Shown here: positions 32,699-44,352 of the stretch, piece by piece | How positions within the stretch are numbered: the stretch's first letter is position 1 | How the letters are laid out: each line of letters starts with the position of its first letter | Program-made: the position numbers and the translations under genes | From: Knufia peltigerae | Lineage: Eukaryota > Ascomycota > Eurotiomycetes > Chaetothyriales > Trichomeriaceae | Assembly: GCA_030247855.1 (NCBI GenBank) | Contig: JAPDRN010000031.1 | Coordinates: 124,001-188,000 of the forward strand | DNA length: 64,000 bases | Reading direction: 5' to 3' | Notes under the pieces: generated by a model | What the model was told of the DNA's origin: nothing | Databases searched by the model: none | The model's input: the letters and a program-made list of their open reading frames with translations, nothing else

Positions 32699-34514
32699 TC
32701 ACGGCTTGTCGGTGTCCAGCTCCGGGTTGAATATTGTCAGCTCTTTCTGTTCCCCATCACTCACCCTGTCGTAGTGATAATACTTTCGCAAGTGCCACGC
32801 CCCAATCCCAGCAGAGATTAAGAGGCTCAGCATACTAGCTCCAGCCAAGGTGGAGGAGACAACAACAAGTCGCTTCAACTTCTTCTGCGCCCGCTTCAGG
32901 CTCAATAATTCCTCATCTTGCTCTTCCGTCTCACCATCAGGAGGCCCTGTGGGTTTTCCGCGGAGGACAGTCCTACTTCTCCCCAGAACATTGCCTGACA
33001 GGTCGAGCCCGGCAACTCTTACGTACTCTCTTTGGATGCCCAGAGTAAACACCATGGTCTCAAATCCTTCCTTGGGCACGCGAAATGCCTCTCGAAAATC
33101 TGTGTGGGTCGCATTCTCGAACGTGCCATCTTCCACCATCCAGTACCGCACCTCCGTGGCACCATTCCAACTAACATAGATAACTCCGTTCTGCTGCACG
33201 ATATCAGGCTCTGTCAAAGGTAAACCCACCCAGGCGTGCTTAGCAACCCGATACGACTGTGCAGCCCCCGTTCCGAATTGCGAAGACGGCATCAGACGGA
33301 CTTCGCACACAATGTCCCCTGCACGCGTGAACTCGACGTACTGCGCGTCTGCGCCATATCCGACCAGCACATTCCCGCTCGGTAGCGTCTGCATGGACCC
33401 TTGAGAAGATGAACTCATACGTAGCTTGCTGAGGTACTGCGTGCGGAGACGGACCGTCCAGTTCTCAAAATCAAGATCAAGCCACATCCCAGAACTGGGT
33501 TGGCCGGGGCCCGGGTTGGAATTATCGAACAATGTAATCGAACTATACTTGTCGTGCCAGCGAGCGTGATGCTGCGAGGCGAAGCTTATTGCTCGACCAT
33601 GCGACAAGTCTTCGAAATCATTGCTCCTGCCACCTAGCGTCCACAGAATCTGCCCGGATCCACCATCGATATAGTATATGGCATGCATCCAGCGCGATGA
33701 GATCAGATAATTCCCTTTTGGATCCTTCTCCACGCTGTTCATATGGAACCAGTCCCAAGCACTATCTTTTGTGAAGCCGAGGTTGTCAGGACGCCACTGC
33801 GAGTCGGTGAAAGGGAGGTGTTCGGAAGCTGCCCAGGAGAAAAGCACCTGGTTAGTCTCGATGTCAATCTCTTGGAATATGCCGTCCCATATCCAACCGT
33901 CAGCAGGTTTGTCAACGGAAGTTAGGTTCGCAGGAACGATATGGTAGATAGTAATCAGAGCGGTTCCGTTCGGAGTGAGGTAGAATTCGTGTAGATCACC
34001 ATCGAGATTGTTGCCGCCGGTCAGAGTGTATCGTAGGGTGTAATGCGAATCGAGCTGTCTTGGTAAGGCCAGTTCTGGTGATAGGTAGCAGCAGTTGTAT
34101 TCTCACCATGTAATACAGTCCTGAACCGTGCCCTTTCACCCCATCATCACCTGCCCAAAAGGTGAGAAACTGCTCGTCACGATACGTCTGAACTTGAAGA
34201 TTATATGGTTGCACATAGTTCGCATCCATCCAAACCAGACTGCCACGGCTATCCAGGATCATGGGCCCCGCTTGAGGGACAGCAAACCCCCGAAGCGAGA
34301 GCATGACCAAGAGTCCATCATCGGGACATGATCCTGCCTTCTCATAGACATTCGGTCGTGGAGCCTTGATTGACGTAGAATGGTATTGTTGCGCCACAAA
34401 ATTTCCATATTCTCCCTGATCGTAGGACTTGTTGTTCGAGAAGGCTCCCTGTTCTGCGGAGCTGACCGCTAAGACCATCAAAGACGGGATGACGAACTGG
34501 AGCAGCCATTTCAT
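32699..34514 (-). CDS. Arylsulfotransferase-like (ASST) membrane protein
   Basis: Two exons, 34107-34514 and 32699-34054, 52-nt intron (GTGAGA donor, ACAG acceptor), 587 residues. Signal peptide MKWLLQFVIPSLMVLAVSSA, then a beta-propeller-like body with LDGDLHEFYLTPNGTALI, WDWFHMNSVEKDPKGNYLISSR and SFASQHHARW, typical of the fungal arylsulfotransferase (Asst) family. Near the C-terminus a membrane span (VVSSTLAGASMLSLLISAGI) is followed by a short tail, so the propeller should face the lumen or cell exterior. In bacteria ASST enzymes move sulfate between phenols; whether the fungal proteins are catalytic is unknown to me. Several N-glycosylation sequons are present. It stands alone with long flanks. 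Confidence 0.84.
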
Positions 34515-35629
34515 CTCGTCTCAGCCTGCATGCGCTTTCCAAAAATCCTAGTCGATACAATCCGAGCAGGCCTGTAGCATTGTCCACACTGGCCGGGAAC
34601 GAAACAGATATCAACATGTTTGCGTCTTGGGCGTTTGTTCTCTTCACCCGCGGCTCGAGCCCCTTTTGGACTTTCATAACGAAGCCAGTGGCGGGAAGAG
34701 CATTCTCCACCTCCTTTTTAAGAAAAGGTCAATGATTCTCATCAAGCTATGCGTGTGTACGTATGCTTTCGACATGCTTATGGAAGGCACCAACTACTGA
34801 GTACGTAGGTCCAGCACTGGTGCCCTGGGCTGCTCTGCCATGATTGGTCTTGAGACTGAATAGGGATGAGGCTCATGCGTAAGCGTTGTGCTTGGCGTTC
34901 ACAGACAACCGCCTTTTTGATCGTTTTGAGCCGCATGGCCATATGTTTCACATGCGTACGTGTGGGAAGTCGCCATGCGCCTGTCTGTATCAATCACGAC
35001 ATAATTAGAGACAATTGGAACACCAAGAAGTCATGTGATGAAGACAGACGCAGCAGTCCACTGAGTACTGTAGCCGGTAATGCTAGGTGATGATAACGAG
35101 AGACAAGTAGTGCCCAATGTCTGGAAATCCAAGGTTGGAATAGAATATACTAAACGGATTATAGCCAAAATCAGATCGTCGCTGCGAGAGCGTGAGAGAG
35201 AGAGAGAGAAGAAAGCGAGAAGAGGGTGAGTCGGGAGCAGGTCAGATGTACAGAGGGCGTGGATGGAGTTGGCTGATATTCTTGGTGTAGTGTCATCTTA
35301 AAAGCGGCACCGTCTCTGTGAGCGTGTTGAGCATTGCTTGTGCTGCCAAGCTGCGGCATAAATGGTGCATACCTGCTTCATACTTCGTATCCAAGTCGCA
35401 TTGTATCATTTGTTCAGAATCATCTTTGAGAGCCGTCATGGCTGCGATTTATTCCTGTAAACCACTTATACCCTTGTTTTGATCTCGACCATAATACCTT
35501 TGCCGTACTTCCTTGATCGCTGGAAATTTCACCGAACTCGTGTATCTACTACCTCCATCCTCGGTAACCTCGACCAGGCCTACCGCACATGACTTTGCGT
35601 CTCCCAATTCGAGGCATCGATCTTTCTCG
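34515..35629. other. Intergenic region
   Basis: About 1.1 kb between divergent genes. A GA dinucleotide repeat lies at 35194-35209. The NIPA-like frame stays open upstream to 35513 but without ATG. Confidence 0.5.
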
Positions 35630-37804
35630 ATGACCGTTACTACCAGTGGATTCCCTGCCGTCCCTTCCTCGACACAAACAGCAGGGTTGTATACCATTCT
35701 TGGTGTTGGACAACCCGATGGGGATTCTCAATTGCAACGATGGTCCTCATTCATAGGCATCGTTACGGCCATTGTCGGGAACCTGCTGATTTCCTTCGCG
35801 CTCAACACACAAAGATACGCACACATCCTCATAGAGCGCGAGTACAATGAGGGAAGGAAGTCACAGACCAATGGATCCGCGTCACCATCCGCCGGCGGGT
35901 ATGGAACGAATACACAAGAGCAGATAGCGGAAGCACGGAGGAGAGTGAACCTGGGGATTCCTGATCGCAAGGAACGCCATGATGAAGAAGACACTGCTTC
36001 ATCGGCAGACGGCCACACTGATGTGAGCTTTGAGGCAGCCATGGAAGAGGCGAGACAAAAGAACGAACCGCAAAATGACGACCAGGATAGGCCCTCATAT
36101 TTGAGATCTCCCGTCTGGTGGTTTGGCCTTGTGCTCATGATCGTGGGAGAAATCGGCAATTTTCTCGCATATGGGTTTGCACCGGCCTCCATCGTCAGCC
36201 CTCTGGGAGTGGTTGCGTTGATTTCCAACTGTCTGATTGCACCTTTGATGCTGAAGGAACGCTTTCGAAAACGGGATTTCTTTGGTGTCTTGGTAGCGGT
36301 TGCGGGCGCCGTTGTCGTTGTCCTGTCAGCGCGTTCAAGTGAAGAAAAGTTTGGCCCCGGCGGTCTCTGGAAGACAGCCAAGAGGTGGGAATTTCTTGTC
36401 TATGTCATTATCACGATCCTGTTGATCGTGGTGTTAATGTACTCTGAACCACGATATGGTCGACGAACCATCCTTGTCGACCTTGGTCTGGTGGGACTTT
36501 TTGGAGGCTACACAGCCTTGTCTACAAAAGGCGTTTCCTCTCTTTTGTCAACTTCGCTCTGGAAGACATTTGCATACCCCATTTTTTATGTCCTGGTGGT
36601 GATCCTTGTTTTGTCCGCCCTCATGCAGATCCGCTATCTCAACCGCGCACTGCAAAACTACGATTCAACTCAAGTCATTCCGACACAGTTCGTCCTCTTC
36701 ACACTTTCCGTGATCATTGGGTCGGCCGTTCTTTACCGAGACTTTGAGCATACGACGACCCAGCAAGCTGCCAAGTTTGTCATCGGCTGTCTGTTGACCT
36801 TTTTTGGTGTTTATTTGATTACAAGCAGACGCGAAGTCTACGATGTTTCCGAGGAGCAATTGCAGGACGACGATGAAACAATCCAGCTCATCGACGAAGA
36901 AGTGGAAGTAAGCGATGAAAGAACACCCCTGAATCGAGACAGGAAACCTTCGCTTCCTCAAAGTGCGGATGATCGTCGTTCGATACTGAATCGAGTGGAC
37001 GAAACAGACGATGAGCCCAGCACTCCACAGCCATCTAGGCCTGCGTCATCTGTACCCTCCATCGCTGTCACACCCGCCGAGTCCTCTGAAAACCTTGATC
37101 GCAATCCCTGGGCAACCTCAGTAGAGCAAGTCGACGCTCCACCACCTCGGATGCCACAACAACTCCCCAGTCCAAACCCACCCTTACGCAGCGGCTCGTC
37201 CACACCCTTCTTCACTCCATTCACCTCTAGACCTTTTCATCGTTCAACCTCCTCACCCGCGGATGCAGAAACAATCAGCCGACAAAACACACCAAGACAT
37301 CCCAGTCCCGAGCGTCCCGCAGAGGACGCGTCTGCCACAGCTCGTTTGCTCTCACGCTCGACTCGCGGGAGCATCTCCCGTCTCATCCCCGTCCCTGGCC
37401 CATTGCTGCCGCCACTTTCGTCTTCGCTGAGCGCCCTCGTTGCAGACTCGCTACGACGGGGCGAAGGCACGCCGTGGTCCGTCCGGGCCAGTCTCCGGCG
37501 CAGCCGCTCGAGCCGACACTCGGTAGACACACGCCGCCAGCCCGTGCCTGTCTCGGACGAGGAGAACCCGCTCGGCCTACACTTCCAGAACCGAAGCGCC
37601 GACCACGGTTTGAGTCGCGCGCAGACACATGAGGGCGCCGTCGTCGTCGACGACGGACTGCGCGACCAGGAACCACCGGGCAGGCACCACAGGCTACGGT
37701 TGCGCTCGCTCAGCGAGACCCTGTCCGGCATCATGGGCCGAGGCAAGGGGAAGAGGAGGGACGACGCCGACGAGTCGCGGTTCGATAGTGCATCGGCCGT
37801 ATGA
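35630..37804 (+). CDS. NIPA-type magnesium transporter family protein
   Basis: Intronless, 724 residues from the first in-frame ATG (35630). Around nine hydrophobic spans: one near residue 40 (FIGIVTAIVGNLLISFALN), then after a 100-residue charged loop a run from about 155 to 430. GEIGNFLAYGFAPASIVSPLG and FGGYTALSTKGVSSLL are signature segments of the NIPA/DUF803 family. The C-terminal 280 residues are a disordered Ser/Pro/Arg-rich tail with many potential phosphorylation sites. Animal NIPA proteins carry Mg2+ in endosomal and plasma membranes; the fungal role is inferred. The inserted acidic loop between spans 1 and 2 (EEDTASSADGH) and the long tail are larger than in animal members. Confidence 0.88.
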   Translation: MTVTTSGFPAVPSSTQTAGLYTILGVGQPDGDSQLQRWSSFIGIVTAIVGNLLISFALNTQRYAHILIEREYNEGRKSQTNGSASPSAGGYGTNTQEQIAEARRRVNLGIPDRKERHDEEDTASSADGHTDVSFEAAMEEARQKNEPQNDDQDRPSYLRSPVWWFGLVLMIVGEIGNFLAYGFAPASIVSPLGVVALISNCLIAPLMLKERFRKRDFFGVLVAVAGAVVVVLSARSSEEKFGPGGLWKTAKRWEFLVYVIITILLIVVLMYSEPRYGRRTILVDLGLVGLFGGYTALSTKGVSSLLSTSLWKTFAYPIFYVLVVILVLSALMQIRYLNRALQNYDSTQVIPTQFVLFTLSVIIGSAVLYRDFEHTTTQQAAKFVIGCLLTFFGVYLITSRREVYDVSEEQLQDDDETIQLIDEEVEVSDERTPLNRDRKPSLPQSADDRRSILNRVDETDDEPSTPQPSRPASSVPSIAVTPAESSENLDRNPWATSVEQVDAPPPRMPQQLPSPNPPLRSGSSTPFFTPFTSRPFHRSTSSPADAETISRQNTPRHPSPERPAEDASATARLLSRSTRGSISRLIPVPGPLLPPLSSSLSALVADSLRRGEGTPWSVRASLRRSRSSRHSVDTRRQPVPVSDEENPLGLHFQNRSADHGLSRAQTHEGAVVVDDGLRDQEPPGRHHRLRLRSLSETLSGIMGRGKGKRRDDADESRFDSASAV

Positions 37805-38370
37805 TTTGGACACGAATGCCGTAATTTTTCTTCTTTTTCCCCCGTTGCCCTCGTATTCAATTTTTCTCATGTCAATGTATGCATGGGGGTGACTGACACG
37901 CCTTTGGAATTTTTTGTCTTGTTTTGCTGTTCTTCTGATTTGGTTCCGTACGGAACTCCATACCGGGACCCAAGGAATTGCCCGTCACAGGGACCGAGTC
38001 GATTTCGAAAACTTTATACAAAGTACTCCCTTGTCCATATAATCCATTGTCTACCCACTCACTGAGCGTTGTCGTAACATTACCGTCCTAAATAGCTACT
38101 AGTTGGCCACCTATAGTTATCACTTAATCATCATCATCATCATCATTGCATTGGTTATCGACTCTGGAATCTGGAAGGAGCCCTAGTCGTTGAACACCTA
38201 ACTCCTAACACAGGGAGGGTATCTTAAAAAAAAAAGGACACCTACTAACACACACATCTCACAACTTGGGGAATTCCTCCACGCAGCCGAGGCAGCAAGT
38301 GAGCAAGTAAGCAAGAGTCCGTTTTTTCTTTCAAAACGAACTTGACCGGAAACTAGGTGAGGTGGGTGTT
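37805..38370. repeat. Intergenic spacer with ATC microsatellite and palindrome
   Basis: 566 bases between convergent genes. Perfect palindrome GTTCCGTACGGAAC at 37943-37956, and six ATC units at 38127-38144. A run of A residues sits near 38226. No gene seen. Confidence 0.6.
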
Positions 38371-40089
38371 TCAACGGTTGGCGTCCGAAGAGGTTCCTCC
38401 GGCGGCATCCTGAGATTTCTCGTCGGATTTCGTCGCCGTGCCTGTTCCTCTGGTTGTTTCCCTCTCCCGTTCCCTCCTCGCCTTCGCCCCGGCCTTCAGA
38501 CTGTCCCACTTCTCCCGATACTTTGTGATGGTCTCCTTGAGCTTGGCGTTCTCGTCGTCCTTTTTCCTGGCGCGGGCGTCGCTCCTCCTCAAGATCTCTT
38601 CCAGATCCGTGATTCTCTTGGCCAACGCGTCGTCCGCCTCGCCTCCTCCCCCTCCCTTCCCGCTCGCGCGGCCACCTCGAGAGTTCTCGGGACTCATCAA
38701 CGGACTGTTCCGTCCGACGACGTGGAGGCTGCGTATGCTCTGAGCCATGGCGGCGCTGGCGGTCTGGCTGGACATCTCGAACACGTGCAGCCGCCTGGAC
38801 AGCGTGTCGGACAGGTGTTTCAGCGCCTGGTTCTCGAGCGCCAGTTCCTCCATGGTCTTGCCGTCGACCTTGGCCTCGGGGCCGGCACCGCGGTGGTGGC
38901 GCGCGAAGCGACTCGGTGGGCCCCCGGCGGTCGCGGGGAGAATGGTGCTTTGCGCGTCGACAAAGTCGTCCTCGCTGATGTTGGAGAGCGTGCTCGGCTG
39001 CCGAGAGTGGGAGTGGTGGCGCAGCACACGGCCCTCTTCGCGTTCGGCGCGGTTCATTATCTCGGCGTAGGAGATTGTCCCACCGGTGGTGGGGACGACG
39101 TAGAAGGACTCGCTCGGGTTGTTGGCGGATGGCGTGCCGGAGACGGCGCGCAAGGCAGCACGGGATATGAGTTGAGAATAGTCCATGGCCGGAGCAGCCG
39201 GGGTGGAACGGGATGGCGTCTTGGGCGAAGCCTGTGCCACCGGGGGTGCGTTGTTGGCGGCGGCCTTGGGGGCAGGAGTAGGAGAGGACGACGTGAGTGG
39301 GAGACCGGCAAAGGCCAGCGGCGCACTGAGTTTGGATATTAGAGATTCGAATGTCGAGTAGAATTGTTGAAAGGGGGCGTCGGCGGCATGCTGGTCGACT
39401 TCTTCTTTGGGAGTGTTTGTGGCTTCTGGCTGTATCGGTGGCGCCCACGGCGGGCGTGACGCAGGGTCGCTTGTAGTCGGACTTGAGTCTTGTTTCGATA
39501 TCGTCCGCGCCCTCGTCTCCTCTTGAGCGATTTGTCCGTCGGCGTTTTGCGCCGAAACCAATGGTGATATGGGCGTCGGTCGTTTCTGGCGGGTGCTGGG
39601 TATCCCTCGCGCCGAGGCAAGATTGCTTGCTATCGACGAAGACAGATCTCTCGCATTTGGTCTCAGGCCTCTCGGCAGTCTAGGAGGTTGTATGGCATTT
39701 TCGGGGGAAGGAGGTCGGGCCGTTTCTGAGGAGGCGGTGGTGGTGACCGATCCTGTATCCGTAGCGGCGGCCGGTCTTGAAGGCCCTGCGCCAAGCGGCT
39801 TCTGGCTTCTTTCATGACTTGTTCGTAGTATCTCTCCCAGCTTTTTGTGCTGCGCTTCCATCAACGAAAGAAGTCGACGGGCCTCTAGATCCGTCGACTC
39901 TCGAGCCGCAGCAGCGAATTCCGCCGCAGCCAAATCATATTCTTCGCTCGCCGCCACGGCGTTGTTGCGTTTGTGTTCGAGAGCAGCATTCCGAGCGTGA
40001 GTATGCGCCTAGTAGAGATGGGTTAGGAGCGGTTTCGCACCAAACGTGTTTGGGATTCTTCGTACCAGAGTCAGTGGTGCTGCGTCCAT
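38371..40089 (-). CDS. MIT-domain coiled-coil protein
   Basis: Two exons: a 24-nt first exon (40066-40089, MDAAPLTL) and 38371-40008, 57-nt intron (GTACGA donor, CTAG acceptor), 553 residues. Residues 8-65 (AHTHARNAALEHKRNNAV, then AAAEFAAAARESTDLEARRLL) form three predicted helices like a microtubule-interacting-and-trafficking (MIT) domain. A long Ser/Pro/Ala-rich disordered region follows, with SESFYVVPTTGG in the middle, then coiled coils (MEELALENQALKHLSDTLSR and DLEEILRRSDARARKKDDEN). MIT domains bind ESCRT-III tails, so a role in endosomal or autophagic traffic is possible but not shown. The tiny first exon is inferred; without it the frame lacks a good ATG before residue 29. Confidence 0.78.
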
Positions 40090-40830
40090 CTGTAGGCGAT
40101 GCCGTCGAGGCTCCGAGGGAAAGAGGTGGTTAGGACTGGTTTGGCTCGCGATGCCGGTGTCTTGATAGCATAAGATGATTTCCAAGTGCACTGTTGCACT
40201 GATACCCCCTTTACAGGTTGCAGGTTCGGAGTCTGGAACAATGCGAATGATCAGGACGGATGCAGGCTACAACAAACCCCAAAGGGCCAATAAAGCGAGA
40301 TGATGCAAGGCTGAACGACGGACCGTTGGAGATGGAAATGGCGGGGAAGACGCGAAGAGGGTCATTTATTTAGTCACAGGCGCCACTTTATAGGTGACTA
40401 TGGCAGGTATTTTATATGCATCGCGTCACTAATCGTCAACGGCAAACGGTGCAATGAGTGGAAATTGCTTCAAACACCTTATGTCTGTTTGTGGTTCACG
40501 CGAGTGAGTTGAACACGCAGAATCATGATTACGTTTACTTTTACGTTTTGTGGGACAAGAAGTAGCACAGTATTGACCTTAGACGCCCATCACTGTCAGG
40601 AACACCCCTTCGGAACCGTGAATTCCATTTCAGTACTCCGTACAGTGCTTATCGATTGCTATGTGGCCTCTTTTCAATCAATTTTACAAAATCTGCCTTT
40701 TTGAGCTGCCAAAAACACCCCTGCAAGTCATGCCAGTGCCCGACCTTTGCATTGAAAAAGGATAATGCCGTCTTGGGTCGTATTATTGTCCCCGACCACA
40801 CACCCACTCGAAGAAAGCAATCAGTATCCA
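40090..40830. other. Intergenic region
   Basis: About 740 bases. Inverted repeat TAGTCAC (40371-40377) / GTGACTA (40394-40400), and GTACTCCGTAC at 40633-40643. No gene. Confidence 0.5.
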
Positions 40831-41922
40831 TCACGACTGGCCCATGACTTCTATACCTGCCCCAACCTGAACCATAGGCCTACTAGGCAAAGTACTGCTG
40901 GCTTTTCGTTTCTCGGCGGATCTAGGTCTTTTATTGCCGTCTTCAGGTAGCTTCAAGTCCATGGTCGGCAGCGCAGGAGTAAAGACAGCAGGTCCAAATC
41001 GGTGCTGATGACAGAGCGCCTCGGCCTCGTGTTGTAACATGGCGGCGTCAACCTTCAGGCTGAAATCCATCAGATAGCAGAACGTAATCTCCAACCGACC
41101 GAGTTCGCCCTCTGAGACACCGCCCACTTTGCTGAACCGGGCATGAGGCCAACAGAGGTCCTCCAAGGCCTTCATTGCCACCCTAAGACAAGCCAGGAGC
41201 AACCGGTGGACGTTTCGCGGCGTGACCGGTAGAATCTTGTCGTAGACAGCCAAGCGCGTAATGTACAGAGACGACGCCAAATACACCGCTGTCGACATGG
41301 GGCAGTACTTGTGCATGCGCATGAGATAATCTTCGGTGGAGATGGGCGGAGGTCGTTTGGAGTAGAACTTCCTCGCCAACGCCCCGTGTTGGACGTAGGT
41401 CGGTTGCGCATGGGCGCCAATGATCTCGGTGACCGACGTCGGTTCGTGTGCGTGTGCTTCCGGAGAGCCGATGGGCGTTTTCACGAAGAGGACTCCATCG
41501 ATGTGCTCGTGTGTTTGTTGTTGTTGGTCCGGTGGCCGCAGGCCGCCAAAGCTCTCCTTTCTCGGGGTCACCGTCACCGGGGCACTCGACTCGTGTTGTA
41601 GCTTCGACGACGACACTGGCCGTGCGGGAGAGGAACCTCGACTGCGCGCCGGAGGTGTGGGCGGGACGTCCCCGGTCGACTGGACCAGAGAATCCACGCT
41701 CCGACACAACATCTTCAGCGCCTGCACGGCTTCGAGCTTGAAGATGTCGACATTCTCGGCCGTGAGGCCATCGAGACCCTCGAGCGAAGGACTCTTGATC
41801 GAAGGGAAAATGCCCTTGTCGTTCTCCGGCTGCGGGGGTGCAGGCGGTTCAGTAGCCCTGTGCTGGGTGCATGATTCTTCTTCCTGCTCTTTCTGGCTTC
41901 CTTGGCCTTCGGACGGGCTCAT
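40831..41922 (-). CDS. Pho80/PREG-type cyclin
   Basis: Intronless, 363 residues from the only good ATG (41922). The N-terminal half is disordered (Ser/Pro/Gln-rich). From about residue 190 comes the cyclin box: PISTEDYLMRMHKYCPMSTA, AVYLASSLYITRLA, VTPRNVHRLLLACLRVAMKAL and GGVSEGELGRLEITFCYLMDF. This is the PHO80-like cyclin family that pairs with Pho85-type kinases; N. crassa PREG and yeast Pho80 keep the phosphate-response activator inactive when phosphate is abundant. The cyclin box is complete. A basic, possibly nuclear-targeting tail follows (NKRPRSAEKRKAS). Whether this is the phosphate cyclin or a paralogue of other function (for example Pcl6/7-like glycogen control) cannot be settled here. 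Confidence 0.86.
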   Translation of the reverse strand: MSPSEGQGSQKEQEEESCTQHRATEPPAPPQPENDKGIFPSIKSPSLEGLDGLTAENVDIFKLEAVQALKMLCRSVDSLVQSTGDVPPTPPARSRGSSPARPVSSSKLQHESSAPVTVTPRKESFGGLRPPDQQQQTHEHIDGVLFVKTPIGSPEAHAHEPTSVTEIIGAHAQPTYVQHGALARKFYSKRPPPISTEDYLMRMHKYCPMSTAVYLASSLYITRLAVYDKILPVTPRNVHRLLLACLRVAMKALEDLCWPHARFSKVGGVSEGELGRLEITFCYLMDFSLKVDAAMLQHEAEALCHQHRFGPAVFTPALPTMDLKLPEDGNKRPRSAEKRKASSTLPSRPMVQVGAGIEVMGQS

Positions 41923-42906
41923 TGTATATGTAGCCGATTCGACAGGGGGGGAAAAAAAGACGCAGGCTCTGTTTGTACCCTTCAGCCGACTTCGAGCATG
42001 AGCGTGAGAGAGGCCGAGGTTGTCTTTCCAGATGGCTGGCAGATGGGCTGCCACATGGTCGGGGCTCGTGTCAAGGCAAGTAAGTGACTGCGCTCGCGGG
42101 AGCAGCGATTCCAAAGGCAATCAGGCTGAAGTATACAGATGTAAGTCGAAGAGGAAGAGTTCTAGGAATTCGATCGGAATGAATGGGATAGATATTTGAA
42201 AGGCCTACTTGGGGTGAAGTTGAGGTCCACGACAACGATAAGACAAGACTCTTTTTGAGGTGCTGCGCGGGGTGTTTTGTGAGCTCGGGAGCTTTGACTT
42301 TTGGCTACTCCGTAATAGTGATGATGAAGCAATGCACAGAGACGGACGCACTGTGAACGGTGTAGGTGAGCAGTGCAATGAAGACGTAACCAACTGGTTA
42401 TACTCTGTATTGGGCACAAGGATCAAGGACGACGAGGTTGATGATTTACTTGATCAAATTAATTTATTGATCGCACCACCAAACCATGGCACCAGCTTCT
42501 ATGCCGAACAGACCGCGGCGACGCGGATAAAAAGAAAAGGTCAACAAGTCACGCGCCCGTGAATAAATTCCAAATGGAGCCTGGAACTGAGACGGAGTAA
42601 AATCATTTGGTCAAATTCTGCACCTCGAATCAGTCACCTGCAGCAGTCTAAGAGAGAAGATGGTGTTGTCGAGTTGGGCATCTCTGGGCTTATATACTTT
42701 ACGGAGTACAACATGTTTTTTTAATAGACGTCGCTTTCTGGTGTTCCTGAAGAGCTGCAACTTGCAGATCTTGTCATTGAGAGGGAAAGTGGTTGATTAT
42801 CTAATTCCGTGCACCTCATGTTCTCTCTGTAATACTCATCATCCCTTCTGTATCCATCGATCGCCCCCCAAGGTATCCACCCCAATGCGAGTTCTGTACA
42901 GTCTTG
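41923..42906. other. Intergenic region
   Basis: About 980 bases upstream of the cyclin. Two copies of the TACGGAGTA 9-mer (42306 as reverse, 42700). The cyclin frame stays open to 42120 without ATG. Confidence 0.5.
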
Positions 42907-43657
42907 TCACTTGCCTATCCAAAGGTGCCGAGACCAGGCATATTGGATACCATCTGGATGTTTTGCGTTGTAAGTCTCGCCTCCAACAAGCTCGACCAAC
43001 TCGTGCGATCGCCCCCAGGCAATTTTGCATCTCTCAAGTCGTTCCACGCTCACGATTGCGACCTGACAGCTGGGATCTTGTAGTGATCTCCTCCGTTGTG
43101 CATGGTACAATGTCCATGACACGTCGTCACTAAATGACATCCATACGGAGGCCCGAGACTTCTTCTGGCAATGATTTCGGAGATTCTCCTCTGTGAGAAC
43201 TTGTTCATCCAGCAAATCTCTGGTATTTACATAAGGTTTGCATGACGTCCAGCCAGAACAACGAAATCCAAGGTCGTCGCTATAGGGGCTATGGGATTCC
43301 TGAGTCCACAACCGGATAAGCGTTAACGATCTGCAGAATGTCTCCATAGGAATTGCAGCAGGGAATCTGTCATCGACCCATCTCATAGCGTACGCCGTAC
43401 CGGCAGACATGATATCACATATATCTTGCCGTCGTTGCTGCACTGAGTCCAGCATTTTCTGTCGGTGGTCTGGTCGATGATCTTGTCTGCCAGTTCCTGT
43501 GCCCTCGGATCTTTCGATGGTCGCAAATGAGATAAAAACCACCTTTCCACGAATGCAATTTGTGCCATAACATCAACTATTTCGGTGGCCAGATTCCTTA
43601 GCCCTTCCAATTGTTACGATTCCAATTACCCTTCTCAATGCGTTCCTCTAGGGATGC
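42907..43657 (-). pseudogene. Broken hypothetical gene (fungal DUF-type)
   Basis: Three minus-strand frames together resemble one fungal hypothetical protein: ASLEERIEKGNWN near 43657-43600, LRNLATEIVDVMAQIAF near 43605-43490, then KMLDSVQQRRQDICDIM and a long frame ending SCQVAIVSVERLERCKI plus HPDGIQYAWSRHLWIG near 42912. The last part resembles conserved domains of unknown function often found in many copies in filamentous fungi; the exact family is from memory and unsure. Two frame changes without good splice signals and no clean start suggest decay. An unrecognised intron in either place is the alternative. Confidence 0.45.
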
Positions 43658-44352
43658 CCCGTGGAAAGCGATCCTTCGGACCGGGCGCGTGATGGGAATT
43701 TCGTTGTGGTCTCATCGAGATGCATGCTGCGACAACATCCTGTGATCAACTTCGAGGAGAGGTTATTGTGCTATACCTCAACGTGTTCGTTGTTTGCAGA
43801 ATACAGTACGAGCGCAATCATAGAACAGTCTGGGCCTCACTTGGGAAGCCGGGGATTGGTTGGAGGGCTATCGAGATTTGGAGGAGTCGCTAGTACTCTC
43901 TCCTAGCATAATTCAAATCGGTATAGAGAGTTTTCCCAAATTATGTGAGATCAAAGGTGGGACGAGCATGTCTTGTTCGCACTTCCAAGCTCGATCCAGA
44001 GAATTGGCTTCTGCCAACTTTTCAGCATAAACCATGTTGGTCTTTTTGACTCTGCCTTGTCAGCCTCACGGCCAAGCAATCAGGCGACAAGGCCAGATTC
44101 GAATGTCTCGTATGCGGCTGAATTTACCCCTCGTCGAGGGACGCCCTGAAAGCCAATGATGGATCAGCACATGCCCGTCCAGCTGGCCTGGGCATGTCAG
44201 TCACTGCACCAGGAGCTGAAACAAAATACGAGCGTGTATACATGGTTGGAGGATCAGTCATGGTTATATGCTGCGTCCCTCGCCTCGTCTCATTCTCAAA
44301 TTCTACCGTCGTATACTACTCTCCCTCAGCATCAGGCTAGCAAACTAGAACG
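43658..44352. other. Intergenic region
   Basis: About 700 bases; no supported feature. Confidence 0.5.

Noticed and set aside
38198..39448. 416-codon minus-strand frame overlapping the MIT-domain gene, and a 326-codon plus-strand frame
   Set aside because: Shadow frames of a GC-rich coding region; Arg-rich, no domain, while the 38371-40089 frame has helices, coiled coils and a good splice.
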